DNA of 64,000 nt. Source: Tepidiforma sp. (GTDB lineage Bacteria; Chloroflexota; Dehalococcoidia; Tepidiformales; Tepidiformaceae). The translations under genes and the position numbers were made by a program. The stretch is from the NCBI RefSeq assembly GCF_026003995.1, contig NZ_BPIG01000001.1:631444-695443 (forward strand), read 5' to 3'. The notes below the pieces were generated by a model. It saw nothing but the letters and a program-made list of their open reading frames with translations, was not told the origin of the DNA and ran no database searches. Numbering within the stretch: position 1 is the stretch's first letter; each line of letters opens with the position of its first letter. Of the stretch, positions 37,530-46,808 are shown piece by piece.

Positions 37530-39179
37530 GTGCCCGACCGCGTTCTCGTCTGCGTCGCGTGGCCGTACGCGAACTACCTGCTGCACGTCGGCCAGGCGGC
37601 CGGCGCGTACCTGCCGGCCGACATCTTCGCCCGTTACCAGCGGCTGCGGGGGCGGGACGTGCTCATGGTCTCCGGGTCGGACTGCCACGGGACGCCGATC
37701 ACGGTCACGGCGGACCGGGAGGGCATCACGCCGCGGGAGGTGGTGGACCGGTACCACCCGAAGATCCTCGAAGTGTGGGAGCGGTTCGGCATCTCGTTCG
37801 ACCTGTACACCTCGACGCTGACCGAGAACCACTACGCCGTGACACAGGACGTCTTCCTGCGGCTGCTGGAGCAGGGCTACCTCTACCGGCGGACCGACGA
37901 GTACCTGTTCGACCCGGAGGTCGGGCGATTCCTGCCGGACCGGTACGTCGAGGGCACCTGCCCTTACTGCGGATTCACCGAAGCGCGCGGCGACCAGTGC
38001 GACAACTGCGGCAAGACGCTCGACGCGACCGAGCTGCGCGACCCGCGGAGCAAGCTGAGCGGGGCGCGGCCGGTCTTGCGGCCTTCGGAACATTTCTTCC
38101 TGAAGCTCTCGGCGTTCGAGCAGCCGCTGAAAGAGTGGGTCGGGAGGCAGCCGCACTGGCGGCGGAACGTGCAGAACTTCACCCTCGGGATGCTGAACGA
38201 AGGCCTCAAGGACAGGGCCATCACGCGGGACATCTCGTGGGGCGTGCCGGTGCCCGTGCCGGGCTACGAGGACAAACGTATCTACGTCTGGTTCGACGCG
38301 GTCATCGGCTACCTGTCGGCGAGCAAGGAATGGGCGGCAGCCTCCGGCGACCCCGAGGCGTGGCGGCCGTTCTGGCAGGACGGAGCGACGCGGTCGTACT
38401 ACTTCATCGGGAAGGACAACATCCCGTTCCACACGATCATCTGGCCGGCGATGCTGCTCGGATACGGCGGGCTGAACCTGCCCTACGACGTGCCGGCGAA
38501 CCAGTACGTGAACTTCGCTGCCGGGCAGAAGCAGAGCAAGTCGAAGGGCACCGGGACGTGGATGCTCGACCTGCTCGACCAGTACGACGCGGACGTCATC
38601 CGCTTCTACCTGACGACGATCATGCCGGAGAGCAACGACAGCGTATTCAGCGAGGACGAGCTCATCCGGGCGAACAACGACGTCCTCATCGCGACGTGGG
38701 GCAACCTCGCCAACCGGGTCATCTCGATGCTCCACCGGAACTTCGAGGGGGTCGTCCCGGCGGTTGGGCGGCCGTCACCCGAGAGCACGGCGCTGCTCGC
38801 GGAGTGCGAGGCGATGTTCGACGCCGTGGGCGACGAATTCGAGCGGTGCCATTTCCGCGGCGGCCTGCAGACGGCGCTCCAGCTCGCCCAATCGGCGAAC
38901 AAGTACCTCGACGAGCGGGCACCGTGGAAAGCGGTGAAGGAGGACCGCGGGCATGCCGCGGAAACGCTGGCGACCGCGCTGGACGCCATCAACGCGCTGA
39001 AGGTGCTGCTCCACCCGGTGCTGCCGTTCTCGACGGAGCGGCTGCACGGGGACCTCGGGCTGCAGGGGACGGTGCGGGATGGCGGCTGGCGGTTCGCGCG
39101 GGTCGCCCCGGGGACGCGGCTCCAGCCGGCGCGGCCGCTGTACACGAAGATCGAAACGCGCGAGGCCGCCGGGACGTGA
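37530..39179 (+). CDS. metG: Methionyl-tRNA synthetase
   Basis: A 549-residue class I synthetase. The zinc knuckle (CPYC and CDNC near residue 150) and KRIYVWFDAVIGYLSASKEW are typical. The HIGH signature reads HVGQ and the KMSKS signature reads KQSKS, so each differs from consensus. The C-terminal EMAP tRNA-binding domain of longer MetG forms is absent. The GTG start at 37530 is set by AGGTG and by the alignment of VCVAWPYAN. The stop overlaps tatD (GTGA). Confidence 0.92.
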   Translation: MPDRVLVCVAWPYANYLLHVGQAAGAYLPADIFARYQRLRGRDVLMVSGSDCHGTPITVTADREGITPREVVDRYHPKILEVWERFGISFDLYTSTLTENHYAVTQDVFLRLLEQGYLYRRTDEYLFDPEVGRFLPDRYVEGTCPYCGFTEARGDQCDNCGKTLDATELRDPRSKLSGARPVLRPSEHFFLKLSAFEQPLKEWVGRQPHWRRNVQNFTLGMLNEGLKDRAITRDISWGVPVPVPGYEDKRIYVWFDAVIGYLSASKEWAAASGDPEAWRPFWQDGATRSYYFIGKDNIPFHTIIWPAMLLGYGGLNLPYDVPANQYVNFAAGQKQSKSKGTGTWMLDLLDQYDADVIRFYLTTIMPESNDSVFSEDELIRANNDVLIATWGNLANRVISMLHRNFEGVVPAVGRPSPESTALLAECEAMFDAVGDEFERCHFRGGLQTALQLAQSANKYLDERAPWKAVKEDRGHAAETLATALDAINALKVLLHPVLPFSTERLHGDLGLQGTVRDGGWRFARVAPGTRLQPARPLYTKIETREAAGT

Positions 39180-39994
39180 CGGCCGCGCTGTTCGACACCC
39201 ATGCCCACCTGACGGACCCGAAGCTCGCTACGGAGGCCGACGCGGTCATCGCGCGGGCGGCTGCGGCCGGGGTCGGCGAGGTGCTGACGCTGGGCTACGA
39301 CCTGCCGTCGAGCGAGGCGGCGGTTGAGCTGGCTCGGCGCTTTCCCGGGAAGGTCTACGCGGGCGTCGGGCTGCACCCGCACGAAGCGGATACAAACTGG
39401 GAGGCGCTCTTTCCCCGCCTGCGCGAGCTGGCGGCGGACCCGGCGGTGGCGGCGGTCGGAGAGCTGGGGCTCGACTTCTACCGGGGCTGGTCGGGCGAAG
39501 CGCGGCAGCGGGCGCTGCTCGCGGCGCAGCTCGAGCTGGCGCTGGAGGTGCGGAAGCCGGTCTGCGTGCACTCGCGCGGCGCCGAGACGGCCATCCTCGC
39601 GCCGCTCCGGGAGTTCGCGGAAGCGGCTGCCGCGCGGGGGATGGCGACGCCCGGCGTCATGCACTGCTTCGGGGGGACGCTCGAGGAGGCCTTGCGGTTC
39701 GCCGACCTCGGGTTCCTCGTGTCCATCGCGGGCCCGGTCACCTACCCGAAGAATGACCAGACGCGGGCCATCGCAGCCGGGTTGCCAGCGCGCTCACTTG
39801 TGATCGAAACCGACAGTCCGTACCTTCCCCCTCAAGGGATGCGCGGAAAAAGGAACGAACCGGCCTTCATCGTCGAAACCGCCCGGGCGGTGGCGGCAGC
39901 CCGCGGCGTCACCTTCGGGGAGGTCGCGGCGCTGACCACGGACAACGCGCGGCGGCTGGTCGCGGCGGCCGTCAGCGGGGCTTCGCGGCGATGA
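39176..39994 (+). CDS. tatD: TatD-family metal-dependent DNase
   Basis: A 272-residue amidohydrolase-fold nuclease. Metal ligands appear in FDTHAHLTD, GVGLHPHE, GELGLDFYRG, CVHSRGAE, MHCFGG and ETDSPYLPPQ, in order. TatD enzymes act as 3'-5' exonucleases on DNA and in quality control. The GTG start overlaps the metG stop, and the stop overlaps the prenyl synthase ATG. Confidence 0.93.
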   Translation: MTAALFDTHAHLTDPKLATEADAVIARAAAAGVGEVLTLGYDLPSSEAAVELARRFPGKVYAGVGLHPHEADTNWEALFPRLRELAADPAVAAVGELGLDFYRGWSGEARQRALLAAQLELALEVRKPVCVHSRGAETAILAPLREFAEAAAARGMATPGVMHCFGGTLEEALRFADLGFLVSIAGPVTYPKNDQTRAIAAGLPARSLVIETDSPYLPPQGMRGKRNEPAFIVETARAVAAARGVTFGEVAALTTDNARRLVAAAVSGASRR

Positions 39995-40968
39995 CGGCGA
40001 CGCAGGTGACGGCGCTCTACGGGCCGGTCGCCGAGGACATGATCCTCGTCGAGGACCTGCTCGAGTCGACCAAGAACGTCGACCTTCCGCCGCTCAAGCG
40101 AATGCTCGACCACGCGCTGGAGGCGCGGGGGAAGCGGCTGCGGCCCGCGCTGGTGCTGTTGGCTGGGCACCTCGGCGATTACAACCTGAACCGGCTCGTG
40201 CCGCTCGGCGCGGCCATCGAGCTGCTGCACACGGCGAGCCTCGTCCACGACGATGTCGTCGATGGGGCGACGAGCCGGCGCGGGCGGCCGACCGCGAACG
40301 CGGTCTTCGACAACGCGCTGACGGTGCTGCTCGGCGACTACATGTTCGCGAACGCGGCCGAGATGGTGACGCGCACCGGCAGCCTCGCGGTCACGCGGCT
40401 GTTCGCGCTCGCGCTGATGAAGATGACGAGCGGGGAGCTGGACCAGGACGCGGCCGCGTTCGACGCCGGGAAGGACGTCCAACACTACCTGTGGCGCATC
40501 GGCGGCAAGACGGCAGCCCTGTTCGCGAATGCGACCGAAGGCGGCGCGATGCTGGCGAACTGCGACGAACGCACGGTCGAGGCGATGCGCACCTACGGCC
40601 ACAGCTTCGGCATGGCGTTCCAGATCGTCGACGACGTGCTGGACTTCGTGGGCGACGAGGCCGTGATGGGCAAACCGGTCGGCAGCGACCTGCTCGAAGG
40701 GACGATCACGCTGCCGGGCCTGCTGTTCCTCGAACGGTACCCGAAGGACAACCCGATTCGGCGGTTCATCCTCGCGCGGCGGGACCGCGAAGCCCGGCTG
40801 CGGGAGGCGATCGAGGCGGTCCGCAATTCGGACTGCATCGAGGCCTCGATGGAGATGGCGCGGGACTACATCCGCCGGGCGCAGGAGGCGATTGCCTTCC
40901 TCCCCGAATCGGAGACGAAGCGCTGCCTCATCGACCTCAGCGACTACGTGCTGACGCGGAAGAGCTAG
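39991..40968 (+). CDS. Polyprenyl synthetase (trans-isoprenyl diphosphate synthase)
   Basis: A 325-residue all-helical prenyltransferase. The two aspartate-rich motifs are present: LVHDDVVDGATSRRG (first) and VDDVLDF (second). GKRLRPALVLL at the N terminus binds substrate. It probably makes the long side chain of menaquinone; chain length is set by residues before the first motif and is not decided here. It ends 12 bases from the converging FmdB-like gene. Confidence 0.9.
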   Translation: MTATQVTALYGPVAEDMILVEDLLESTKNVDLPPLKRMLDHALEARGKRLRPALVLLAGHLGDYNLNRLVPLGAAIELLHTASLVHDDVVDGATSRRGRPTANAVFDNALTVLLGDYMFANAAEMVTRTGSLAVTRLFALALMKMTSGELDQDAAAFDAGKDVQHYLWRIGGKTAALFANATEGGAMLANCDERTVEAMRTYGHSFGMAFQIVDDVLDFVGDEAVMGKPVGSDLLEGTITLPGLLFLERYPKDNPIRRFILARRDREARLREAIEAVRNSDCIEASMEMARDYIRRAQEAIAFLPESETKRCLIDLSDYVLTRKS

Positions 40969-40980
40969 CGGCGCAGCGGG

Positions 40981-41421
40981 CTAGAGGCCGCGCGGGGTGC
41001 CCTTCCGAACGACGCGGCCCTGCTCGACGACCTGCGGGACTTCCTCGGGCTTGATTTCGTTGCCGTAGAGGTCGACGAGCTCGCGCTTGGCCGCCAGCTC
41101 CTTCATGTCCTGGAGCTCCTGCTTCTCGCCCTTCGTCTTGCGCTTTTTCGGCTCCGGCTTGTTCACTTCGGGGTGCTCGTTCGGCCGGGCGTGGGTGACG
41201 AGCTTCGAGACCTTCTTCCCCAGGTGCCAGTACTTGCCGTCGTCGGGGATGCGGCGCGGGTAGCCATCGCGGAACGTAAAGGCCGCGAAGGACGTCGGCA
41301 TGATCCGCTTCGCGTCCTTGTAGCAGACCGGGCAGGGCACGGGGTCGCTGGCTTCGCGCATGGGGCGGAGCTCTTCGAAGATGCCGTTGCAGGGCTCGCA
41401 GTAGTATTCGTAAAGGGGCAT
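40981..41421 (-). CDS. FmdB-type zinc-ribbon protein with charged tail
   Basis: A 146-residue protein that starts with the FmdB zinc ribbon: MPLYEYYCEPC then CPVC about 32 residues later, four cysteines in two CxxC pairs. The remaining ~100 residues are lysine/glutamate rich, longer than in usual FmdB proteins (60-110 residues). The family is regulatory or of unknown function. GGAGG precedes the ATG. The promoter region contains an inverted repeat. Confidence 0.7.
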   Translation of the reverse strand: MPLYEYYCEPCNGIFEELRPMREASDPVPCPVCYKDAKRIMPTSFAAFTFRDGYPRRIPDDGKYWHLGKKVSKLVTHARPNEHPEVNKPEPKKRKTKGEKQELQDMKELAAKRELVDLYGNEIKPEEVPQVVEQGRVVRKGTPRGL

Positions 41422-41470
41422 CCTCCCCCTCCTCACGGTTCGGGTTTCGGGGTCGTTCCCGGGTGGTGCG

Positions 41471-41493
41471 GTGCATGCGCATTGTACATGCAC
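41471..41493 (-). promoter_or_regulatory. Inverted repeat enclosing a -10 box, FmdB-like gene promoter
   Basis: GTGCATG and CATGCAC form perfect 7-bp arms with a nine-base centre. On the minus strand the centre contains TACAAT (41481-41486), a good -10 box facing the FmdB-like gene. A protein bound to the arms would block or position polymerase. Confidence 0.4.
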
Positions 41494-41527
41494 GAAGGGT
41501 ACGGCGCGGGGAAGCCTGCCGGGTTGC

Positions 41528-42289
41528 TCACGGCCGGGAAACCGTCTCGAAAAAGGTGCTCGAACGGGGCTCGGCATCGAGCGCGGCGCGAAGGGCATCG
41601 GCGAGCGCGCTGCGCACCTCGTTGGCGGTCTCGGGGGGCATCCGGAGGGCGGCGAATTCGGCGACAGCGGCGCGGCGGGCGAACCTGAGCACCTTCTGCG
41701 CGCGGACCGAGAGCAGGCGGCCGGGGACATCCGCCCGGCAGCCAGCGCAGAGGATGCCGCCTGCCGCGGCGGCGAAGAAGGCCTCGGCCTCGGGGAGGTC
41801 GGCCCCGCAGGAGGCGCAGGCGGCAACCTGCAGCTCGTAGCCGGAGACGGCGAGCAGGTGGAGTTCGAAGTAGCGGGCGGCTGCCGCCGGGGCAGCGCCG
41901 GCGTCGAGGGCAGTAAGGGTGTCGACGAGGAGGTCGTAGAGCTCCGGCTGGGGCGCGTGGGCCGTGGAGAGCCGCTCGGCGAGTTCGCAGCAGTAGATCG
42001 CAGCGGCGAGCGCTTCGAGGTCGGCTTTCAGGCGCAGGTGGGCGTCGAGCGTCTCCGCCTGGGCGACGACATCGAGGCCGCGGCCGCGGGCGAGGAGGAA
42101 GCGGGACCGGGTGATCGGCTCGACGTGGCCGCGGAGCTTCGCCTGCGGCTTCCGGACACCGCGGGCGACGGCGTCGACGCGGCCTTCGCCGGGCGTCAGG
42201 AGCACGAGCAGCGCGTCGGCCTCGCCGGAGGGACGCCGGCGCAGCACGATGCCCTCGGCGGCGATCGTGCGGGGCGGCCGGCCGGACAT
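41528..42289 (-). CDS. recO: DNA repair protein RecO
   Basis: A 253-residue recombination mediator that works with RecR to load RecA on gaps. The N-terminal OB fold begins EGIVLRRRPSGEADALLVLLT. A four-cysteine zinc site (CASC then CAGC, residues ~160-190) lies in the helical domain. The start is one base after the recR stop, so the two interacting proteins are made from one message. Confidence 0.9.
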   Translation of the reverse strand: MSGRPPRTIAAEGIVLRRRPSGEADALLVLLTPGEGRVDAVARGVRKPQAKLRGHVEPITRSRFLLARGRGLDVVAQAETLDAHLRLKADLEALAAAIYCCELAERLSTAHAPQPELYDLLVDTLTALDAGAAPAAAARYFELHLLAVSGYELQVAACASCGADLPEAEAFFAAAAGGILCAGCRADVPGRLLSVRAQKVLRFARRAAVAEFAALRMPPETANEVRSALADALRAALDAEPRSSTFFETVSRP

Positions 42290-42290
42290 G

Positions 42291-42899
42291 TCAGAGCTCC
42301 TGGCGGCCCTCGAGGGCGCGCGCGAGCGTCATGGTGTCGGCGTACTCGAGGTCGGCACCGGACGGGAGCCCCCGCGCCAGGCGGGTGACCCGGACGCCGT
42401 GGGGAGCGAGCACCCGCTGGACGTACATGACCGTGGCCTCGCCCTCGAGGCTGGGGTTCGTTGCCATGATGACTTCGCGCACGTCGCCGGCGCTCACACG
42501 CGCGACGAGGGCATCGATGTGCAGGTGTTCGGGCCCGATGCCTTCCATCGGATTCAGGATGCCGTGGAGGACGTGGTAGCGGCCGCGATAGATGCCCGCG
42601 CGCTCGACGGCGAGCACATCGAGCGGCTGTTCGACGACGCAGATGGTGCCGGCGTCGCGGCGGGGGTCGGCGCAAACGGCGCAGGGGTCGCGCTCGGTGA
42701 GGTTGACGCAGACGGAGCAGTAGCGGATGCGCTCCCGGGCCTCGATGACGGCGCGGGCGAGCCCCTCGGCTTCCTGCGGCGAGGTACGGACGATATGGTA
42801 TGCGAGCCGCTGAGCCGACTTGGGGCCGATGCCGGGCAGGCGGTGGAGCGCCTCGATGAGGCGCTGGATCGGCTCCGGGGTCGCGAGCGATTCGGGCAT
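42291..42899 (-). CDS. recR: Recombination protein RecR
   Basis: A 202-residue recombination mediator. An HhH-like region (RLPGIGPKSAQRLAYH), a C4 zinc finger (CSVC and CAVC, ~58-75) and a Toprim domain (ICVVEQPLDVLAVE, GEATVMYVQRVL) are all visible. It follows ebfC by ten bases, giving the common order dnaX-ebfC-recR. Confidence 0.95.
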   Translation of the reverse strand: MPESLATPEPIQRLIEALHRLPGIGPKSAQRLAYHIVRTSPQEAEGLARAVIEARERIRYCSVCVNLTERDPCAVCADPRRDAGTICVVEQPLDVLAVERAGIYRGRYHVLHGILNPMEGIGPEHLHIDALVARVSAGDVREVIMATNPSLEGEATVMYVQRVLAPHGVRVTRLARGLPSGADLEYADTMTLARALEGRQEL

Positions 42900-42909
42900 A
42901 GGGCCAGCG

Positions 42910-43290
42910 TCAGCCGAGGCCGAGCCCCGGCAGGCCGAGGCCGCCAGTGATGGCCCCGAAGGATTTCTGCTGCAGTTCGGTCGCCTTCTGGGTCGCGTCC
43001 GCGATGGCGGCCATGATGAGATCCTGGAGCATCTCGACGTCGTCCGGGTCGACGACCTCGGGCTCGAGCGCGATGCCGAGGATTTTCTGCTCGCCGGACA
43101 TCGTGATGCGGACGGCGCCGCCGCCGGCGGTTCCTTCGACGGTGGCAGCCGCGAGTTCGGCCTGGGCCTTCGCGAGCAGTTCCTGCGCCTGCGCGAGCGC
43201 ATTGGCGTTTCCGCCGCCCATGGAGCTCCGGCCGGGCAGGCCGCCGCCGGCGCGGCGGAGGTACCGGTTGTTGCCGCTTCCTTTCGCCAT
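42910..43290 (-). CDS. ebfC: YbaB/EbfC nucleoid-associated protein
   Basis: A 126-residue small DNA-binding protein. The core has LAKAQAELAAATVEGTAGGG, VRITMSGEQKILGIALEPEVVDPDD and MLQDLIMAAIADA, typical for YbaB. A basic/glycine-rich extension of ~30 residues precedes the core. The ATG overlaps the dnaX stop by one base. Confidence 0.9.
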   Translation of the reverse strand: MAKGSGNNRYLRRAGGGLPGRSSMGGGNANALAQAQELLAKAQAELAAATVEGTAGGGAVRITMSGEQKILGIALEPEVVDPDDVEMLQDLIMAAIADATQKATELQQKSFGAITGGLGLPGLGLG

Positions 43291-44792
43291 CAGGAATCCT
43301 TTCCGACGGGCCGGCCGCCCATGGATTTCGCGGCCTCGACGAGGTGGCCGCGGCGCGGCTCGCGCTTCGGCTGGCCGGTGCCTTCGATGAGTTTCACGGT
43401 GAGACGGACTTCGCGTCCGAGGATGGCGGCCGCCTGCTGCTCGACCATCGCGCGGCAGACGGTATCGACTTTTTCGAGCGGCATCTTCCGCTGGAAGCCG
43501 AGGACGAGCTCGTCGCCGTCCATCTGGAGAACTTCGAACGAGCCGTTGAGCCACATCGCATGCGACGGGTTGACCATCTTGCAGTGCTCGTAGAGGTCGC
43601 GAGCGAAGCGCTCTTCGCGGCTCAGGGCGCTGGTTGCGGCGGGAGCACGGGCCGGCGCTTCCGCGCCGCCAGCAGCCTGCCGGGGCGCGGCAGCGGGAGC
43701 GGCCGCCAGGGGCGCGGGCGCTGCGGCCGGCGCGGCGGACGGGCCGAGGATGATGGCGGCGCAGGCGATTTCGAGCGGGATGGGGCTGGCGGGGTCGAGG
43801 CGGAAGTCGGCGCGGGCGAGCTCGGCGAGCGCGGACGCGAGCACCTGCACGGCGTCCGGGCGGGCGCGGGCGGCAGCCAGCAGCTCGTCGTCGACGGGCG
43901 CCGCACCATCGCGGAGCACTGCGCCGAGCAGCTGCCGAACGATGTCGACGGCGCCGCGCGTGAACCGGGCGATATCGAGACCGTCGTCGGCGACGGAGCG
44001 GGCGATGTCGAGCGCGGCGGCGAGGTCGGATTCGAGCAAGGCGCGCACGAGGCCGGCGACGCGCGGGTCGTGGACCTGCCCAAGGGCGGCGCGGACGTCG
44101 TCGACCGTCGGCGAAGCCCCGTACCGGGCGATGACCTGTTCGAGCATCGTGATGGCGTCGCGCAGGCCCCCGCGGGACTGGACGGCGATGGCGAGGAGCC
44201 CCTCCCGGGGAACGGCAACGCCTTCCTGTTCGCAGATGTAGGCGAGGCGGTCGACGATGGCGTCGTTGGGGACGCGGTGGAAGTCGTAGCGCTGGCAGCG
44301 GGAGATGATGGTCGCCGGGACCTTGTGGAGGTCGGTCGTGGCGAGGATGAAGATGGCGTGCGGGGGAGGCTCCTCGAGCGTCTTGAGCAGGGCGTTGAAG
44401 GCGCCCTCGGTGAGCATGTGGACTTCGTCGAGCAGGTAGACCTTGCGGGCGAGGTCGGAGGGGGCGTAGGCGATTTTTTCGCGGAGTTCGCGGACGTCAT
44501 CGATGCCGCGGTTGCTGGCGGCGTCCATCTCGATCAGGTCGAGCGCGGAACCGCTGAGGATGGCGCGGCAGGGAGCGCACTCGTTGCAGGGTTCGCCGTC
44601 GCGCAGGGACTGGCAGTTGACGGCGCGCGCGAGGATGCGGGCGGTGGTCGTCTTGCCGGTGCCGCGCGGGCCGCTGAAGAGGTAGGCGTGCGCAACCTGC
44701 CCGGTCGCGAGGGCGTTCTTCAGGGTGCGAACGATGTGGTCCTGTCCGACGACTTCGGCGAAACCCTTCGGCCGCCACTTTCCGTAGAGCAC
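43290..44792 (-). CDS. dnaX: DNA polymerase III subunit gamma/tau
   Basis: A 500-residue clamp-loader subunit. It has LYGKWRPKGFAEVVGQDH at the N terminus, Walker A SGPRGTGKTTTAR, four zinc-binding cysteines in NCQSLRDGEPCNECAPC, and Walker B LLDEVHMLT. An alanine/proline-rich linker (~365-410) and a tau-like C-terminal domain follow. The GTG at 44792 is chosen because it gives the standard N terminus and follows AGGA. An ATG 48 bases upstream would include the -10 box. No slippery A/T-rich frameshift run is evident. Confidence 0.93.
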   Translation of the reverse strand: MLYGKWRPKGFAEVVGQDHIVRTLKNALATGQVAHAYLFSGPRGTGKTTTARILARAVNCQSLRDGEPCNECAPCRAILSGSALDLIEMDAASNRGIDDVRELREKIAYAPSDLARKVYLLDEVHMLTEGAFNALLKTLEEPPPHAIFILATTDLHKVPATIISRCQRYDFHRVPNDAIVDRLAYICEQEGVAVPREGLLAIAVQSRGGLRDAITMLEQVIARYGASPTVDDVRAALGQVHDPRVAGLVRALLESDLAAALDIARSVADDGLDIARFTRGAVDIVRQLLGAVLRDGAAPVDDELLAAARARPDAVQVLASALAELARADFRLDPASPIPLEIACAAIILGPSAAPAAAPAPLAAAPAAAPRQAAGGAEAPARAPAATSALSREERFARDLYEHCKMVNPSHAMWLNGSFEVLQMDGDELVLGFQRKMPLEKVDTVCRAMVEQQAAAILGREVRLTVKLIEGTGQPKREPRRGHLVEAAKSMGGRPVGKDS

Positions 44793-44819
44793 GAGCGTTC
44801 CTGTGCGCGGGGTACCCTG

Positions 44820-44825
44820 AGTATA
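44820..44825 (-). promoter_or_regulatory. -10 box for the dnaX operon
   Basis: TATACT on the minus strand lies 27 bases before the dnaX GTG, leaving a ~20-base leader with AGGA. No convincing -35 was found. Confidence 0.45.
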
Positions 44826-44861
44826 GAACAGGTGTGCCACGCCGGCATGGCGCGGCGGCGG

Positions 44862-45347
44862 TCAGTGGGTGTGGAAGTGGCGGAGGTCGCCCAGGTAGTG
44901 CTCCTCCCGGGCGCGCATCTCGGCTTCCTCGTCGGGGCTGTTCACGTGGTCGTAGCCGCAGAGATGCAGGATGCCGTGGACGAGCAGGTGGGCGAGTTCG
45001 TCCTGCAGGCTGTGGCCGAGCTGGGCTGCCTGGCGGCGGGCGGTATCGATGGAGATGGCGATGTCGCCGAGGGCGCGGGGCGCGTCCGGCGGGGCGACGA
45101 AGTCGTCATCATCCGGGGAGTCTTCAGGGAATGAGAGGACGTCGGTCGGCTCATCGACGCCGAGGAATTCGGCGTTCAGGCGTCGGATTTCTTCGTCGTC
45201 GGTGATGACGACGGCGAGCGCGGTGCCGAGAGGAACATCCTCACCGGCCATCACCCGGGCTGCGAGCGATTCGAGCGCCGGCAGGTCGGCGTCCGGGACG
45301 TCGACCTCGGTTTCGAACGTGATGTCGTAGGCGGGGTCGGCAGGCAC
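44862..45347 (-). CDS. ybeY: Endoribonuclease YbeY (rRNA maturation)
   Basis: A 161-residue zinc endoribonuclease for 16S rRNA 3' maturation. The metal motif HGILHLCGYDH is complete, and EIRRLNAEFLGVDEPTDVLSFP is standard. The GTG start is three bases after nuoN, so it is the last gene of the nuo operon, an unusual location. Confidence 0.92.
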   Translation of the reverse strand: MPADPAYDITFETEVDVPDADLPALESLAARVMAGEDVPLGTALAVVITDDEEIRRLNAEFLGVDEPTDVLSFPEDSPDDDDFVAPPDAPRALGDIAISIDTARRQAAQLGHSLQDELAHLLVHGILHLCGYDHVNSPDEEAEMRAREEHYLGDLRHFHTH

Positions 45348-45350
45348 CGC

Positions 45351-46808
45351 CTAGCGGGCGAAGATTTCGACGGCGTCGCGAGCCGCCGACATCAGGGGCG
45401 CGGGCACGATGCCGAAGACGAGCACGCCGGCGGCCGTGGCGGTGAGAGCGACGGCGATCGAGGGCGAGGCGCGGAAGCGCTGCTCGGTGCCGGGTTCGCC
45501 GAGGAACATCACGCGGACGACGCCGAGGTAGTAGTAGGCCGATACGACCGAGTTGAGAACGCCGACGATGACGAGCCAGACGAGGTCGGCGCGGACGGCC
45601 GCGTTGAAGATGTAGAGCTTCGCCCAGAAGCCGACGGTGGGCGGGATGCCGGTGAGCGAAACGAGACAGAAGGCGAGGCCGAGCGCGAGAAACGGCGACG
45701 TCTTCCACATGCCGGCGTAGTCGGCGATGCGGTCGGAGTTGATGCGCTGGGAGATGGCGATGACGGCGACGAACGCGCCGAGGTTCGTGAAGGCGTAGGC
45801 GGCGACGAAGAGCAGGATGCCGCTCGCGCCGAGGGTGAACTCTTCGCCGGCGACGGAGATGGCGGCGAGGCCGACGAGGAAGTTGCCAGCCTGGGCGATC
45901 GAGGAGTAGCCGAGCATCCGCTTGATGTCGGACTGGACGATGGCCATGAGGTTGCCGAGGGTCATCGAGACGGCAGCGATGACGGCGAAGATCATCGACC
46001 AGTCGCTGCTGAGGAAGTCGGCGCCGAGGGCTTCGAAGAAGACGCGGATGGCGACTGCGAACGCGGCCGCCTTCGAACCGACGGAGAGGAAAGCCGCCAC
46101 GGGGGTCGGGGCGCCCTGGTAGACATCCGGCACCCACATCTGGAAGGGAACGACGGCCATTTTGAAGCCGAAGCCGGCGATGAGCAGGGTCATCGCGACG
46201 ATGAGGAGCGCGCGGTAGGATTCGCCGTTCGCCTCGATGGCAGCCGCGATGTCCGGGAGGATGGTGGTGCCGGTGACGCCGTAGAGCAGCGCCATGCCGT
46301 AGAGCAGGAGCGACGAAGCGACGGCGCCGAGGAGGAGGTACTTGAGCCCCGCCTCGGACGACTTCGCGTCCTTGCCCCAGCCGGCGAGGATGTACTGGGG
46401 GATGGAGGAGAGTTCGAGTGCGATGAAGATGGTGATGAGGTCGCGCGCGCCGGCGAGGAGCATGAGGCCGGCGCAGACGGTGAGGACGAGCGCGTAGTAC
46501 TCGCTTTGCCGGCGGCCTTCGCGGTTGACCCAGTCGATGGAGGCGAGGATCACCGTCGCGGTGACGCCGGCGAAGACGTACTGGAAGAAGACGGCGTACC
46601 GATCGAGGGCGATGGTGCCGTCGAAGACCGTCTGGTAGTCGCCGCGGCCGACCCATGAGGTGGTCCAGAGGGCGGCCGTGGCCAGCCCGGCGAGGGCGAG
46701 GAAGGGCAGGAGGCGGCGCTGGCCAGGGAAGAGGGCATCGACGACCAGGACGACGCCGGCCGCCACGAGCACGCTGATCTGCGGCCCGAGTACGTCGATT
46801 CCGTTCAT
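45351..46808 (-). CDS. nuoN: NADH-quinone oxidoreductase subunit N
   Basis: A 485-residue antiporter-like membrane subunit of complex I with about 14 helices. MVVMALLIAGFGFKMAVVPFQMW-type sequence (here AGFGFKMAVVPFQMW) carries the conserved proton-path lysine, and SDIKRMLGYSSIAQAG is diagnostic. ATG 46808 overlaps the nuoM stop. It translocates protons in the membrane arm. Confidence 0.93.
   Translation of the reverse strand: MNGIDVLGPQISVLVAAGVVLVVDALFPGQRRLLPFLALAGLATAALWTTSWVGRGDYQTVFDGTIALDRYAVFFQYVFAGVTATVILASIDWVNREGRRQSEYYALVLTVCAGLMLLAGARDLITIFIALELSSIPQYILAGWGKDAKSSEAGLKYLLLGAVASSLLLYGMALLYGVTGTTILPDIAAAIEANGESYRALLIVAMTLLIAGFGFKMAVVPFQMWVPDVYQGAPTPVAAFLSVGSKAAAFAVAIRVFFEALGADFLSSDWSMIFAVIAAVSMTLGNLMAIVQSDIKRMLGYSSIAQAGNFLVGLAAISVAGEEFTLGASGILLFVAAYAFTNLGAFVAVIAISQRINSDRIADYAGMWKTSPFLALGLAFCLVSLTGIPPTVGFWAKLYIFNAAVRADLVWLVIVGVLNSVVSAYYYLGVVRVMFLGEPGTEQRFRASPSIAVALTATAAGVLVFGIVPAPLMSAARDAVEIFAR

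Noticed and set aside
44793-44840. A longer DnaX starting with ATG at 44840
   Set aside because: The extension encodes the TATACT promoter box and gives a non-conserved leader; GTG 44792 yields the standard N terminus.
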